Below the pieces are notes generated by a model. The model was not told where the DNA came from. It made no database searches and saw nothing but the letters and a program-made list of their open reading frames with translations. Made by a program: the position numbers and the translations under genes. 64,000 nt of DNA, taken from positions 1 to 64,000 of the forward strand of contig NZ_SOMN01000007.1 in assembly GCF_004564235.1 (NCBI RefSeq), written 5' to 3'. Shown piece after piece: positions 9,014 through 17,408 of this stretch. This stretch comes from Cohnella luojiensis. GTDB taxonomy: Bacteria; Bacillota; Bacilli; Paenibacillales; Paenibacillaceae. How positions within the stretch are numbered: position 1 is the first letter of the stretch; the number at the start of each line of letters is the position of its first letter.

Positions 9014-10192
9014 CTATTTATTCGTTTCTTTAACGGCTGAGGCGAATTTCTCTAAAGCTTCCATCAGCAAGGATCGCCTGCATGCGATATTCACGCGCAA
9101 GAATCCCTCTCCTTGTTTACCGAAGACGGAGCCTTCGCTGAACGCGACGCCTGCCTTGTCGAACATGAGTTGCTTAAGCTCTTGAGCCTTGTTCGAAACG
9201 GCAGTGCAATCCATCCATACCAAGTAGGTTCCATCAGGCTTTATGATCTTCACTTGCGGAAGATGCTGCTCCGCGAACGATAGCAACGCGTTCAGGTTAC
9301 CTTCCAAGTAATCCAACAACTGATCGAGCCACTCTTCGCCGTGCGTGTAGCTGCTCTCGATCGCGGTCAGCCCGAAATAGCTCTCCATGTGAATGGATAA
9401 TGTTTTCAGCAGGGCATTATATTTGCGCCGGATCTCCCCGTTCGGGATAATTACCGACGCAGCTTGGAGGCCTGCCAAGTTAAAGGTTTTGCTCGGCGTG
9501 ATACAAGTGACCGAATGCTGCGCGAACGTTTCAGATAATGAGGCGTATGGAACATGCTTATGTCCGGAGAATACAAGATCTTGATGAATCTCATCCGCTA
9601 CGACTAGCACGTTGTATCTCGAGCAAATGTCGCCAATTCGCTCCAATTCCTCTTGCTTCCATACGCGTCCGCCCGGATTGTGCGGAGAGCACAGGAGCAA
9701 CATTTTGGCGCCAGCCTTCGCTTGCTCCTCCAGCAACTCAAAGTCGATCGAATATCGTCCGTCCTCGAGGATCAACGGGTTGTCGACGACGGTTCGTCCG
9801 TTCATCTTGATTACGTCATAGAACGGATAATATACGGGGGATTGCAGGATGATACCGTCCCCGGGCTCCGTGAAAGCCAGCACCATGATGCTTAAAGCCG
9901 GAACGACGCCGGGGCTGGAGGAGATCCACTCTTGGTTGATCGTCCATCCGTGCCGTTTGGATAACCACCCTACAATCGCATCGTAGAAAGCTTGCGTACG
10001 AACCGTGTATCCATATATTCCTTGCTCCGCTCGGCGCGTGATCGCTTCCACGACTTCCTTCGGAGCTTCGAAATCCATGTCCGCGACCCATAAAGGCAGG
10101 ATGTCCGGCCGGCCGAACAGCTTCTCGCATTGATCCCATTTATAAGAGGCCGTATCGGTCCGGTCAATGATTTTATCGAAATCGTATCTCAT
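9014..10192 (-). CDS. patB: PatB/MalY-type cystathionine beta-lyase
   Basis: PLP-dependent C-S lyase, 392 aa; it cleaves cystathionine to homocysteine, pyruvate and ammonia. Signatures are the N-terminal PLWVADMDFEAP, the cofactor-site segment VVADEIHQDLVF and the Schiff-base lysine in TPSKTFNLAGLQ. The start MRYDFDKIIDR at 10192 has GGAGGGAAG upstream; a longer frame begins inside metI's end and lacks a site. It is last in a three-gene operon after metI, so cystathionine formed by MetI is passed straight on to homocysteine. Control is by the SAM riboswitch upstream of metA. Confidence 0.9.
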   Translation of the reverse strand: MRYDFDKIIDRTDTASYKWDQCEKLFGRPDILPLWVADMDFEAPKEVVEAITRRAEQGIYGYTVRTQAFYDAIVGWLSKRHGWTINQEWISSSPGVVPALSIMVLAFTEPGDGIILQSPVYYPFYDVIKMNGRTVVDNPLILEDGRYSIDFELLEEQAKAGAKMLLLCSPHNPGGRVWKQEELERIGDICSRYNVLVVADEIHQDLVFSGHKHVPYASLSETFAQHSVTCITPSKTFNLAGLQAASVIIPNGEIRRKYNALLKTLSIHMESYFGLTAIESSYTHGEEWLDQLLDYLEGNLNALLSFAEQHLPQVKIIKPDGTYLVWMDCTAVSNKAQELKQLMFDKAGVAFSEGSVFGKQGEGFLRVNIACRRSLLMEALEKFASAVKETNK

Positions 10193-10220
10193 ATGGCAGC
10201 TTCCCTCCGATCGCACCTCG

Positions 10221-11378
10221 TTATCCGTTAATTTCCCGCTCCGCGGCTTCAATCGCTTGATTCAGGTCATTCATGATATCGTCCACATGTTCGATCCCGA
10301 CGGAGAACCTCAGTAAACGGTCATCTACTCCGACGGCACGGCGAATTTCCTCGGGAATATCGGCATGCGTCTGAACGGCTGGATAAGTCATAAGGGATTC
10401 CGCGCCGCCTAAGCTTTCCGCGAACGCAATTAATCGAATGTGGCGAAGAATCGGTTCGATCGTCCTGGCATTCTTCATCTTGAAGGAAAATATTCCCGTA
10501 TTGCCGGAAGATTGGGTTTTCTGAATAGCATGCCCGGGATGATGCGGAAGCGCCGGATAATACACCTCTTCGACGGATGGATGAGTCTTCAGCCACTCGG
10601 CTATGCGCGTCGCGTTATATTGATGGCGCTCCATGCGAAGCGCCAACGTTTTCATGCCCCGCATGAGCAGCCAGGAATCCTGCGGACCGAGCACCGCTCC
10701 GATCGAATTGTGCAGGAAGGCTACGTCCGCGGACAGCTTCTCGCCTTTCGTGACGATAAGCCCCGCGAGAACGTCGTTATGCCCGCCTAAGTATTTCGTC
10801 GCGCTATGGACGATAATATCCGCGCCCAGCTCAAGCGGACGTTGGAAATAAGGCGTCAGCAAGGTGTTGTCTACGATGGTGAGCAGCCCTTTTTGTTTCC
10901 CCCATGCCGCTACCTTTGCGATATCGGTTACCATCATGAGCGGGTTCGTCGGCGTCTCGATCAGAATCGCTTTCGTATTCGGCGTCCGCCGGGATTCCAG
11001 CGCATCGAGATCGTTAGTATCGATATAGGAAGCCGTCACGCCGAAACGGGACATGATTTTCTCCAGCAGACGGTATGTACCGCCGTAGAGATCCAGCGAG
11101 ACCAACAGATGGTCTCCCTGGCCGAAGAGGGCGAAGATGGTTTGCAACGCAGCCATGCCCGAGCTGCAGGCAAAACCCGCGTCTCCGCTCTCCAAATCCG
11201 CGGCAGCGTCTTCGAGAACGGAACGCGTCGGGCTCTTGGTGCGGGAATAGTCGAATCCCGTGCTCTGACCGAGGCGGGGATGACGGAAAGCCGTTGAATG
11301 ATAAATGGGATAACTGACTGCACCGGTTTGCGGATCGTTCTGCGATCCGATTTGGGCCAAACGGCTTTCGATTTTCAT
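10221..11378 (-). CDS. metI: Cystathionine gamma-synthase / O-acetylhomoserine thiolyase (MetI-type)
   Basis: 385 aa member of the Cys/Met metabolism PLP family. It joins cysteine (or sulfide) to an O-acylated homoserine. Visible motifs: YSRTKSPTR, CSSGMAAL, the PLP site VDNTLLTPYFQRPLELGAD and the lysine in HSATKYLGGHND. The start MKIESRLAQIG at 11378 has AGGAGG 12 nt upstream, overlapping the metA stop region (gap 16 bp), so the two are translated from one message. Substrate choice between cysteine and sulfide cannot be read from the sequence; the neighbouring beta-lyase favours the cystathionine route. Confidence 0.9.
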   Translation of the reverse strand: MKIESRLAQIGSQNDPQTGAVSYPIYHSTAFRHPRLGQSTGFDYSRTKSPTRSVLEDAAADLESGDAGFACSSGMAALQTIFALFGQGDHLLVSLDLYGGTYRLLEKIMSRFGVTASYIDTNDLDALESRRTPNTKAILIETPTNPLMMVTDIAKVAAWGKQKGLLTIVDNTLLTPYFQRPLELGADIIVHSATKYLGGHNDVLAGLIVTKGEKLSADVAFLHNSIGAVLGPQDSWLLMRGMKTLALRMERHQYNATRIAEWLKTHPSVEEVYYPALPHHPGHAIQKTQSSGNTGIFSFKMKNARTIEPILRHIRLIAFAESLGGAESLMTYPAVQTHADIPEEIRRAVGVDDRLLRFSVGIEHVDDIMNDLNQAIEAAEREING

Positions 11379-11394
11379 AATAGTAAGCGGCCTC

Positions 11395-12327
11395 CTATCG
11401 CAACGTATATTGGTTCGCTTTGCCAAGCTCGAACGGCGTGGCTTGGTAAACGTAATAGTTCAACCAGTTGGAGAACAGCAAGTTGGCATGCGCCCGCCAA
11501 GTCGATACCGGTACTCGAGATGGATCGTTGTTCGGGAAATAATTCTTGGGCACGTCGATGCGAAGCCCTTTCGCTTTATCCCGGTCGTATTCCCATTTCA
11601 AGGATTGCGGATCGTATTCGGAGTGCCCGGTCACGAAGATTTGTTTGCCGTCGGAAGCAGCGGCGATGTATACGCCCGCTTCCTCGGACTCTGACCAGAC
11701 TTCCAGCTCCGGGATTTTATCGATATCTTCGCGAAGCACATCCGTGTGGCGGGATTGCGGCACATAGAACATTTCGTCGAATCCGCGCAATAGCGGCGTG
11801 TTCGGCTTCGATATGCCATGCGGGTACACTCCGAAAATTTTCTCAGGCATAGAATATTTCGGAACCCCGAAGTGGTGGTACAATCCCGCTTGGGCGCCCC
11901 AACAGATGTGAAGCGTAGAGGTGACGTTGCTTACCGTCCAGTCCATGATTTCTTTCAACTCGTCCCAGTAGGTCACATCTTCGAAAGGAAGGTGCTCTAC
12001 GGGAGCTCCCGTGATGATGAAGCCGTCGTATTGCTCGTCTTTGATATCTTCGAACGTTTTATAAAAGCTGGCCAAATGCTCGGCGGAAGTGTTCTTGGAC
12101 ATATGCGTCTTCGGGTGAATGAGCACGGCTTCCAGCTGCAGCGGGGTATTCCCGATCAGGCGAAGCAATTGTGTTTCCGTCGTTTCTTTGGTCGGCATTA
12201 AATTCAAGATCGCAATTCGCAGCGGGCGAATATCCTGATGGTAAGCAACGCTTTCGTCCATGACGAAAATATTCTCTCCCGCCAGCACTTCCTTAGCCGG
12301 CAAATGGTCTGGCACTTTAATTGGCAT
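11395..12327 (-). CDS. metA: Homoserine O-acetyltransferase (MetA family)
   Basis: 310 aa, first step of methionine synthesis: acylation of homoserine. The catalytic cysteine is C142 ([15 protein letters not shown]), with H235 and E237 in TGHSEYD completing the active site. Residue 111 is Glu ([11 protein letters not shown]); in this family Glu at 111 indicates acetyl-CoA as donor and Gly indicates succinyl-CoA, so this enzyme is predicted to be an acetyltransferase despite the common name homoserine succinyltransferase. CAGGAGGA precedes the ATG. It is the first gene after the SAM riboswitch. Confidence 0.93.
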   Translation of the reverse strand: MPIKVPDHLPAKEVLAGENIFVMDESVAYHQDIRPLRIAILNLMPTKETTETQLLRLIGNTPLQLEAVLIHPKTHMSKNTSAEHLASFYKTFEDIKDEQYDGFIITGAPVEHLPFEDVTYWDELKEIMDWTVSNVTSTLHICWGAQAGLYHHFGVPKYSMPEKIFGVYPHGISKPNTPLLRGFDEMFYVPQSRHTDVLREDIDKIPELEVWSESEEAGVYIAAASDGKQIFVTGHSEYDPQSLKWEYDRDKAKGLRIDVPKNYFPNNDPSRVPVSTWRAHANLLFSNWLNYYVYQATPFELGKANQYTLR

Positions 12328-12365
12328 GTTCTTATCCTCCTGTCATGTTGCGGGTAATGAGACAA

Positions 12366-12400
12366 ACAAAAAAACGACCCCAAATGAGATAGGGTCGTGT
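12366..12400 (-). terminator. Riboswitch-controlled terminator before metA
   Basis: ACGACCC with GGGTCGT around an ATCTCATTTG-type loop, followed on the minus strand by seven T. It is the expression platform of the SAM riboswitch: it forms when SAM is bound. Confidence 0.85.
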
Positions 12401-12422
12401 AGCAGATCGTACGCGCGCCCCT

Positions 12423-12531
12423 CTCATCTGTCAGAAACTTTACGTTTCCGCAAGATTTAGCACCGTGCGTCTAATGACTACGTCGGTTGCCGGGCTTCAT
12501 AGGGCTAGTCCCTCCGCCTGCTCTTGATAAG
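12423..12531 (-). ncRNA. SAM-I (S-box) riboswitch
   Basis: The minus strand shows the S-box core in order: CTTATCAAGAGC, GGAGGGACTAGCCCTATGAA, GCCCGGCAACC, GGTGCTAAATC and the closing GATGAGAG, with P1 formed by CTTATC and GATGAG. SAM binding promotes the terminator at 12366-12400 and shuts off metA-metI-patB. Confidence 0.96.
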
Positions 12532-12569
12532 ATGGCAAACTCTATTCGGTTGTAGGGAAAACTACCCTT

Positions 12570-12598
12570 AATGTACCCGAAAATCCGATAGCAGTCAA
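12570..12598 (-). promoter_or_regulatory. Sigma-A promoter of the met operon
   Basis: Minus strand TTGACT (12598-12593), 17-bp spacer, TACATT (12575-12570), placed about 35 bp upstream of the SAM aptamer. Confidence 0.75.
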
Positions 12599-12635
12599 GG
12601 TGCCGTTTTCCCATTGCTCTTGTCAAATTTTCTCC

Positions 12636-12665
12636 TTGAAAGGTTCGAGGGGTGAGGATTATACT
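12636..12665 (+). promoter_or_regulatory. Sigma-A promoter of corA
   Basis: TTGAAA (12636-12641), 18-bp spacer, TATACT (12660-12665). The start would be near 12672, giving a leader of roughly 220 nt before corA. It is divergent from, but does not overlap, the met promoter. Confidence 0.65.
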
Positions 12666-12768
12666 TAACACGTCCATAGCGACGAATCGACATCAACTAT
12701 TCGACTACAAAGGGGGGGAGCCGGACATGGAAGGCGATAATCCCAGGCCCAACGACAATATAATAAAG

Positions 12769-12862
12769 CATGCAGGATGGAATTCCGCATCTGGGACTAT
12801 TTCTTTGTCCGGACTCTTCGGCTAAGATTTCACTTTCCAGTGGAGAGCGTCCGTCCTGCATG
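12769..12862 (+). promoter_or_regulatory. Structured leader element upstream of corA
   Basis: CATGCAGGATGG (12769-12780) can pair with CCGTCCTGCATG (12851-12862), 12 bp with one G-U pair. It encloses smaller stems GGAC/GTCC (12794-12797 with 12807-12810) and CACT/AGTG (12831-12834 with 12839-12842), a junction-like fold. It ends 20 nt before the corA ribosome site. I do not recognise it as the M-box or another known class. Confidence 0.45.
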
Positions 12863-12895
12863 AACCTGTTCTGGACATGCAAAGGAGCGAATCCC

Positions 12896-13831
12896 ATGAA
12901 AATTAGATTAGTAAATAATGGCGTATTTACGACCATCGAGGATATTAACGAAACGCTGATTCCGCCTAAGAACGGCTTTTATTGGATCGACGCGGACGTC
13001 GACGACCTTATCATCTTGCAGCCTTTGTTCGGCCTCCATGACTTAGCGGTCGAGGATTGCCTTGTGGAGGAGGAACAGCGTCCAAAGCTTGAAATTTACG
13101 AGAACCAATATTTCCTCGTCATTAACAGCATCCGCTTCGATGACGAGGAAATCTTCCTTCGGGCGTTGAACATTTTCCTTGGCCGACATTATCTCATTAC
13201 GGTTACCCGCCAGAAGATCAACGAGCTCCGCAGCGTTAAGCCTATCCTCTGGGAGCAAGAGGTCAATACGTCCGACCGGTTCCTCTATCACCTTGTCGAC
13301 ATCGTAGTCGACAATTATATTTCCGTCGGAGACCGGATCGAGGCTAGAATCGAGAGCCTTGAGGAAGATATTCTCATGCATACGAAGAAATCGCATCTGA
13401 CTGAAATTATCGGTCTCCGAAGCGAAATTCTATGGCTCAAGAAGGTGTTAGGCCCGCAACGCGAATTAATAGCGACCTTGAACAAGAAGGATTTGCGGCT
13501 TATCGATAACGAACTGCAGAAGTATTTCGGCGATATACACGAGAATGCGGTAAAAATCTACGAAACCTTTGAAACGTACCGCGATCTCATGGGCAACTTA
13601 CGGGAAGCTTACCAGTCCAGTCTCGCCAACCGCGCGAATGAAATCATGCGCGTCTTTACCGCTCTAACGACCATCTTCATGCCTTTAACGTTCATTACCG
13701 GGATATACGGAATGAATTTCGATTATATTCCCGGCATGCATTTCAGCTTTGGGTCGGTTGTATTAATCATCTGCATGGGTGCGATCGGTTTCGGCATGTT
13801 CTACTTCTTCCGCAAGAAAGATTGGCTATAA
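12896..13831 (+). CDS. corA: CorA-family magnesium/divalent metal transporter
   Basis: 311 aa inner-membrane channel protein. A large cytoplasmic N-terminal domain (1-250) has a long helical segment (about 140-250), then TM1 (about 253-271) ending in the ion-selectivity motif YGMN (GMN at 272-274), a short loop, and TM2 (284-305) with a positively charged tail (FRKKDWL). This is the full CorA layout. The start at 12896 is set by AAAGGAGC; an in-frame ATG at 12770 lies inside the leader hairpin and has no ribosome site. The ion could be Mg2+, Co2+ or Ni2+. Confidence 0.92.
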   Translation: MKIRLVNNGVFTTIEDINETLIPPKNGFYWIDADVDDLIILQPLFGLHDLAVEDCLVEEEQRPKLEIYENQYFLVINSIRFDDEEIFLRALNIFLGRHYLITVTRQKINELRSVKPILWEQEVNTSDRFLYHLVDIVVDNYISVGDRIEARIESLEEDILMHTKKSHLTEIIGLRSEILWLKKVLGPQRELIATLNKKDLRLIDNELQKYFGDIHENAVKIYETFETYRDLMGNLREAYQSSLANRANEIMRVFTALTTIFMPLTFITGIYGMNFDYIPGMHFSFGSVVLIICMGAIGFGMFYFFRKKDWL

Positions 13832-13863
13832 CGCCATGAAATTATTGACTGAATACTTGACTT

Positions 13864-13897
13864 AAGCCCGCCTCCTCCTCGGAGACGGGCTTATTCT
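13864..13897. terminator. Terminator between corA and the HRDC gene
   Basis: AAGCCCG with CGGGCTT around a C/G-rich loop that also pairs (CTCC with GGAG). It is symmetric and lies between two convergent genes, so it probably serves both. Confidence 0.75.
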
Positions 13898-13916
13898 TAA
13901 GTCGGCGTTGATCGCC

Positions 13917-14915
13917 TCAGACAACCGCCCTGCTCACGCGGCGATGCCGGATCCGCATCATCCGCAGCTTCTCGTACTGCCTTTCCACCTCATCTTCGCT
14001 GGCGCTTGCTTCCCCATACACCTTGCGCAGCAACGGCTTTAAATAGCGGTCGCCTAGCTGCTGCATGGCCGATTCGATTTGGATGGATTCTTCCGGGGTT
14101 AACTCGAGCAGCTCCTTGTCCACTACGGGCAACACATCGTAACCTTCTTCGTCCAACCTCTCGATGCGCTCCAGCAGCTTACGGCGCGGGCAGTTCAGTT
14201 CGCCCTCGAGTTGTTCGAGGTTCCGCCCTTCTCGGATACCGTGCAGCAGCGACCTCTTTTCTTTCACCGTGGCCAATGCTTTGCCGTATTTCTCTTCCTT
14301 CTGCTGGAACATCCAGGAAGATAATTGGTCATCGCTTACGGCGCTTGCTATCCAAGCGTCAAGCGGATAAGCGTGTTTCCGCTCGGCAGTCTTAAGCAAT
14401 TCAATGATTTCATTCCCGTAGCGTTCGACTTTGACTTTGCCGAATCCCGGAATTTGTCCTAACTCTTCGAGCGTATGCGGCAAGTATACCGCCAGCATCT
14501 GCAGTTCGCGATTGGTCGAGATCAGGTAAGCGGATTTCTTCTCTTCAACGGCTTTGGCTCTTCTCCATACCCGAAGACCCGCGGCGATCTCTTCGGCCTC
14601 TTGCGAGTCCGCATAGCACTGAAGCAATTGCGGAAGGGCCGGGCGACGCTCCCAGAACGGAGTTTCCTCCAGCATTCCGTCCAGCAAGGGACGAAAGCCC
14701 AGCTTCATCTTAAGCGCCACGCCATGACGGAAGGCGGCGAGCAACTCTTCCCAACTCATGCCCTCGTACCATAAGTCTTCTACGGCGGATTGTTGCTGGT
14801 CAATCACGCGCCAGCCTGCGCTCCAAATCCCTTGAAGCTCCCCGATGAACACATGCGCTCTTTCCTCCGACTGACCTGTTACCCGTTCGAATTGATTCAA
14901 AAACACGACCTGCAT
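13917..14915 (-). CDS. HRDC-domain protein, 332 aa
   Basis: The middle of the protein (about 112-175) is an HRDC domain: SAYLISTNRELQMLAVYLP, then TLEELGQIPGFGKVKVERYG, the helix-hairpin pattern used by RecQ helicases and RNase D to bind nucleic acid. No helicase or nuclease motif is visible. The N-terminal 100 residues resemble other Paenibacillaceae HRDC proteins but have no clear named domain; the C-terminal part (about 230-332) is helical and charged. Start ATG has TTAGGAGGA. Its role is probably nucleic-acid binding but is unproven. A terminator-like hairpin sits in its leader. Confidence 0.75.
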   Translation of the reverse strand: MQVVFLNQFERVTGQSEERAHVFIGELQGIWSAGWRVIDQQQSAVEDLWYEGMSWEELLAAFRHGVALKMKLGFRPLLDGMLEETPFWERRPALPQLLQCYADSQEAEEIAAGLRVWRRAKAVEEKKSAYLISTNRELQMLAVYLPHTLEELGQIPGFGKVKVERYGNEIIELLKTAERKHAYPLDAWIASAVSDDQLSSWMFQQKEEKYGKALATVKEKRSLLHGIREGRNLEQLEGELNCPRRKLLERIERLDEEGYDVLPVVDKELLELTPEESIQIESAMQQLGDRYLKPLLRKVYGEASASEDEVERQYEKLRMMRIRHRRVSRAVV

Positions 14916-14984
14916 CCTGAATCCTCCTTAGCCGCTTCAGCGGCGTAATAATGGTCTGTTCAGCAGCAAAGCCGGCGTTGGAAC

Positions 14985-15023
14985 GCAAAAAAGCACCTCC
15001 CGCCGGTCGGCGATGAGGTGCTT
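14985..15023 (-). terminator. Terminator-like hairpin in the leader of the HRDC gene
   Basis: Strong two-tier stem: AAGCACCTC/GAGGTGCTT (14991-14999 with 15015-15023) enclosing CGCCG/CGGCG (15001-15005 with 15008-15012), followed on the minus strand by six T. There is no gene on the minus strand upstream of it; it lies between the promoter (15051-15079) and the HRDC start at 14915. It is therefore either an attenuator or the end of a short separate RNA. Confidence 0.7.
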
Positions 15024-15050
15024 CCTCTTCGTGCAAACATGAACAGCTAT

Positions 15051-15079
15051 AGATTATCAAAATTATCCAAGTTAGGCAA
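15051..15079 (-). promoter_or_regulatory. Promoter of the HRDC gene transcript
   Basis: Minus strand TTGCCT (15079-15074), 17-bp spacer, TAATCT (15056-15051). It predicts a start near 15044, only about 20 nt before the terminator-like hairpin. Its -35 overlaps the -35 of the divergent promoter at 15072-15101. Confidence 0.5.
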
Positions 15080-15101
15080 GACCTCTTCGATCATTTATAA
15101 T
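15072..15101 (+). promoter_or_regulatory. Promoter of the DUF3055 gene
   Basis: TTAGGC (15072-15077), 18-bp spacer, TATAAT (15096-15101), about 30 bp upstream of the start codon. The -10 is perfect and the -35 weak. Confidence 0.55.
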
Positions 15102-15135
15102 GGGGAAAGCAGCAACGCCAAGGAGGACTTATACG

Positions 15136-15432
15136 ATGAATATGAAGGATTTCGATTTCTTGTCGGATTCGACGGAACAGACGACGACTCGCTTCGTTAC
15201 GTTCGTTACGCCCGGCTTGAAACGCTTCGACTTAGCGATCCTGTCGACGAACCGGTTTTACGGCAAGAAACTCGTTACGGATTTAATGTTCGGCCGAAGC
15301 GCCATTCTCGGCCCCGACGACCTGGAGGAAGAAGGCGTGCTGGAGTCGGTATTCCGCATTAACGAGGAGGAAGCAGCCGAGCTCTCCCAATTCCTCAGCC
15401 TTGTCCTGGGCGCCGTGAACTTTACGGACTAG
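15136..15432 (+). CDS. DUF3055-family protein, 98 aa
   Basis: Small cytoplasmic protein matching DUF3055: the pattern SDSTEQTTTRFVTFVTPG, KRFDLAILSTNRFYGKKLV, RSAILGPDDLEEEG and FRINEEEAAELSQFLS follows the family from end to end. Function is unknown in all members I know of. The start ATG at 15136 is fixed by AAGGAGGAC. It is followed 60 bp later by another small gene on the same strand, probably in one transcript. Confidence 0.85.
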   Translation: MNMKDFDFLSDSTEQTTTRFVTFVTPGLKRFDLAILSTNRFYGKKLVTDLMFGRSAILGPDDLEEEGVLESVFRINEEEAAELSQFLSLVLGAVNFTD

Positions 15433-15492
15433 CGGGCGGGACAAACGGATATTCTAATGAAAATTACCCTATTCCGTTAGGAGGTTTCCGTC

Positions 15493-15768
15493 ATGTTCCC
15501 GTTTCGCTCGGAGAAAAAGCAACCGAAAGCCGATTTAGCCACGGTAGAATCGCAACGCAACGACTTGACCGCGGAGGAATTTCCCGAAGGTCCTTACGGC
15601 TCCGACAACCTATCGGCGACTTTAGGCAAAAGCACCCCGTGGCGAGACGATCAACGTTCGCCTAACTCATTCAGCTATGAGAACCGGGAGCTCCACGCGG
15701 GGATGGATCGCGATTACCCTGGCGACCACGACGTCCATAGCGAGAGCGACGAACCGGGATTACATTAG
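15493..15768 (+). CDS. Hypothetical small hydrophilic protein, 91 aa
   Basis: I recognise no domain. The protein is hydrophilic and probably mostly disordered: KKQPKADLATVESQRNDLTA, EEFPEGPYGSDN and a His/Asp-rich tail DRDYPGDHDVHSESD. No signal peptide or membrane helix. The ribosome site TTAGGAGG is strong, and similar short proteins appear to be common in Paenibacillaceae (from memory, not searched). A two-way terminator follows. Confidence 0.65.
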   Translation: MFPFRSEKKQPKADLATVESQRNDLTAEEFPEGPYGSDNLSATLGKSTPWRDDQRSPNSFSYENRELHAGMDRDYPGDHDVHSESDEPGLH

Positions 15769-15778
15769 CCTATCACAG

Positions 15779-15808
15779 AAAACCGTCAGGAGATCCCTGA
15801 CGGTTTTT
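15779..15808. terminator. Bidirectional terminator
   Basis: AAACCGTCAGG with CCTGACGGTTT around AGAT, with A and T runs at either side, placed between the convergent small gene and uxaC. Confidence 0.88.
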
Positions 15809-15826
15809 TCGCGATAAGAGTTCAAC

Positions 15827-17233
15827 TTAAAACCCAAAGTAGTTTTTCGCGTTTTTATAACAGATATTTTCCACCATGCCGCCCAGAAGCTCCGGATCGT
15901 AAGGTACTTCGCCCCGAACAACCCACTCTCCAAGCATATTGCAAAGAATTCTCCTGAAATATTCGTGCCGCGGATAGGAAAGAAAGCTGCGGGAATCGGT
16001 AAGCATCCCGACAAAGCGGCTCAAGAGCCCAAGGTTGGCCAGCACGTTCATCTGCTCCAGCATGCCATCCTTCGTATCGTTAAACCACCATGCGGAACCT
16101 AGTTGAATTTTTCCTGGGACATTGCCGTCCTGGAAACTTCCCATCACCGTGCCCAGAACGTAATAGTCCTTCGGATTCAAAGAATAAAGTATCGTCTGAG
16201 GCAAGCCGTCTCTGGCTTCGATTCCATCCAGAATTTTCATTAGCGGATAGGCGAGCTGGCCGTCATGAATGGAGTCGAACCCCGTATCTGGACCTAGCTT
16301 GTTAAAAATGCGGCTATTGTTATTACGCGAGGCATGAATATGCAGTTGCATCGTCCAACCGCGCTTGGCGTATTGCGAGCCTAGGTGGATCAACGTAAAT
16401 GTTTTGTGCTTCTGTTCTTCCTCTAAGCTGAGCGTTTTCCCGTTCAAGGCCTTGGCGAAAATCACCGATACTTCCTCTAAGCTTGTTTCGGCATAATAAA
16501 CTTGATCCAGCGCATGATCCGAAACCTTGCACCCGACCTTGGCGAAATGATCGATCCTGTTTTCCAATGCCTCTAGAAATTGCTCATATGTATTCACCGG
16601 CATTGCCGCAGCATGACCCAGTTTCTTGACCCACGGTAAGAACGTGTTCCTCCGTATTTCCAAGCCTTTGTCGGGACGGAACGAGGGGAGCACTAGGCAG
16701 TCGAAATCTTCCAGCGATTGGATACCCTCATGATATTCGAGCGTATCCGTCGGATCGTCCGTCGTACAAATGACGTGAACCCGCTGATCGCGAATGATCC
16801 GCCTAACGGAAAATCCGTCCGTCCGCAATATCGCGTTTGCCTTTTCCCATATCAAAGGTCCATTCTTCTCGTTAATCGTTTCCTCGATGCCGAAATATCG
16901 GCGTAGCTCCAGATGAGACCAATGATACAGAGGGTTGCCAATCGTCGCAGGTACCGTCTTGACCCAAGCCATGAAGCGATCGTAATCGCTCACCCCGGGT
17001 CCTCCGGTAACGAGCGATTCGGGTATCCCGTTCGCCCGCATGGCCCTCCATTTGTAATGGTCACCGTAAAGCCATATCTCCGCTAAGTTATTAAAGCGCT
17101 TGTCCTCGTAAATCTCCTGCGGATTTAAGTGGCAATGATAATCTATGATCGGCTGAGGCGCAGCAAAGTCATGGTACAGCCGTTCCGATACGGAATTCTG
17201 AAGCAAAAAGTTGTCGTCCATGAAGTTTTTCAC
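15827..17233 (-). CDS. uxaC: Glucuronate/galacturonate isomerase
   Basis: 468 aa, normal for UxaC, which converts glucuronate to fructuronate and galacturonate to tagaturonate at the start of uronate breakdown. The amidohydrolase-like metal motif DYHCHLNP is at about 31-38; TMQLHIHASRNNNSR and GMLTDSRSFLSYPRHEYFRR are family signatures. The start is a GTG with GGGAGAGGGATAGGAAA upstream. It is a single gene: no kdgK, kdgA, uxaB or exu transporter is next to it, which is unusual because uxaC normally sits in a uronate operon. Confidence 0.93.
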   Translation of the reverse strand: MKNFMDDNFLLQNSVSERLYHDFAAPQPIIDYHCHLNPQEIYEDKRFNNLAEIWLYGDHYKWRAMRANGIPESLVTGGPGVSDYDRFMAWVKTVPATIGNPLYHWSHLELRRYFGIEETINEKNGPLIWEKANAILRTDGFSVRRIIRDQRVHVICTTDDPTDTLEYHEGIQSLEDFDCLVLPSFRPDKGLEIRRNTFLPWVKKLGHAAAMPVNTYEQFLEALENRIDHFAKVGCKVSDHALDQVYYAETSLEEVSVIFAKALNGKTLSLEEEQKHKTFTLIHLGSQYAKRGWTMQLHIHASRNNNSRIFNKLGPDTGFDSIHDGQLAYPLMKILDGIEARDGLPQTILYSLNPKDYYVLGTVMGSFQDGNVPGKIQLGSAWWFNDTKDGMLEQMNVLANLGLLSRFVGMLTDSRSFLSYPRHEYFRRILCNMLGEWVVRGEVPYDPELLGGMVENICYKNAKNYFGF

Positions 17234-17264
17234 TTTCCTATCCCTCTCCCTTCAAATCGTTCAA

Positions 17265-17296
17265 AAAAATAACCCGGACTTCCGCCCGGGATTATC
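17265..17296 (-). terminator. Terminator downstream of the exonuclease gene
   Basis: ATAATCCCGGGCGG with CCGGGTTAT, followed on the minus strand by TTTTTTTG. It ends the transcript from the 5'-3' exonuclease gene, before uxaC. Confidence 0.75.
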
Positions 17297-17408
17297 GTAA
17301 GAGCTGCCGCGTTTCCCCTTAACTGTAGCACTCTTCGTTATGAGATTGCTTTACTTGTATTCCTCGGATTCGGTTTCCATTTGATCGTGGAAATTAGAAT
17401 GGGGGACG

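Noticed and set aside
12770-12895. Early start of corA at 12770
   Set aside because: The extra residues come from the structured leader and have no ribosome site; AAAGGAGC sits before the ATG at 12896, which gives the family N-terminus.
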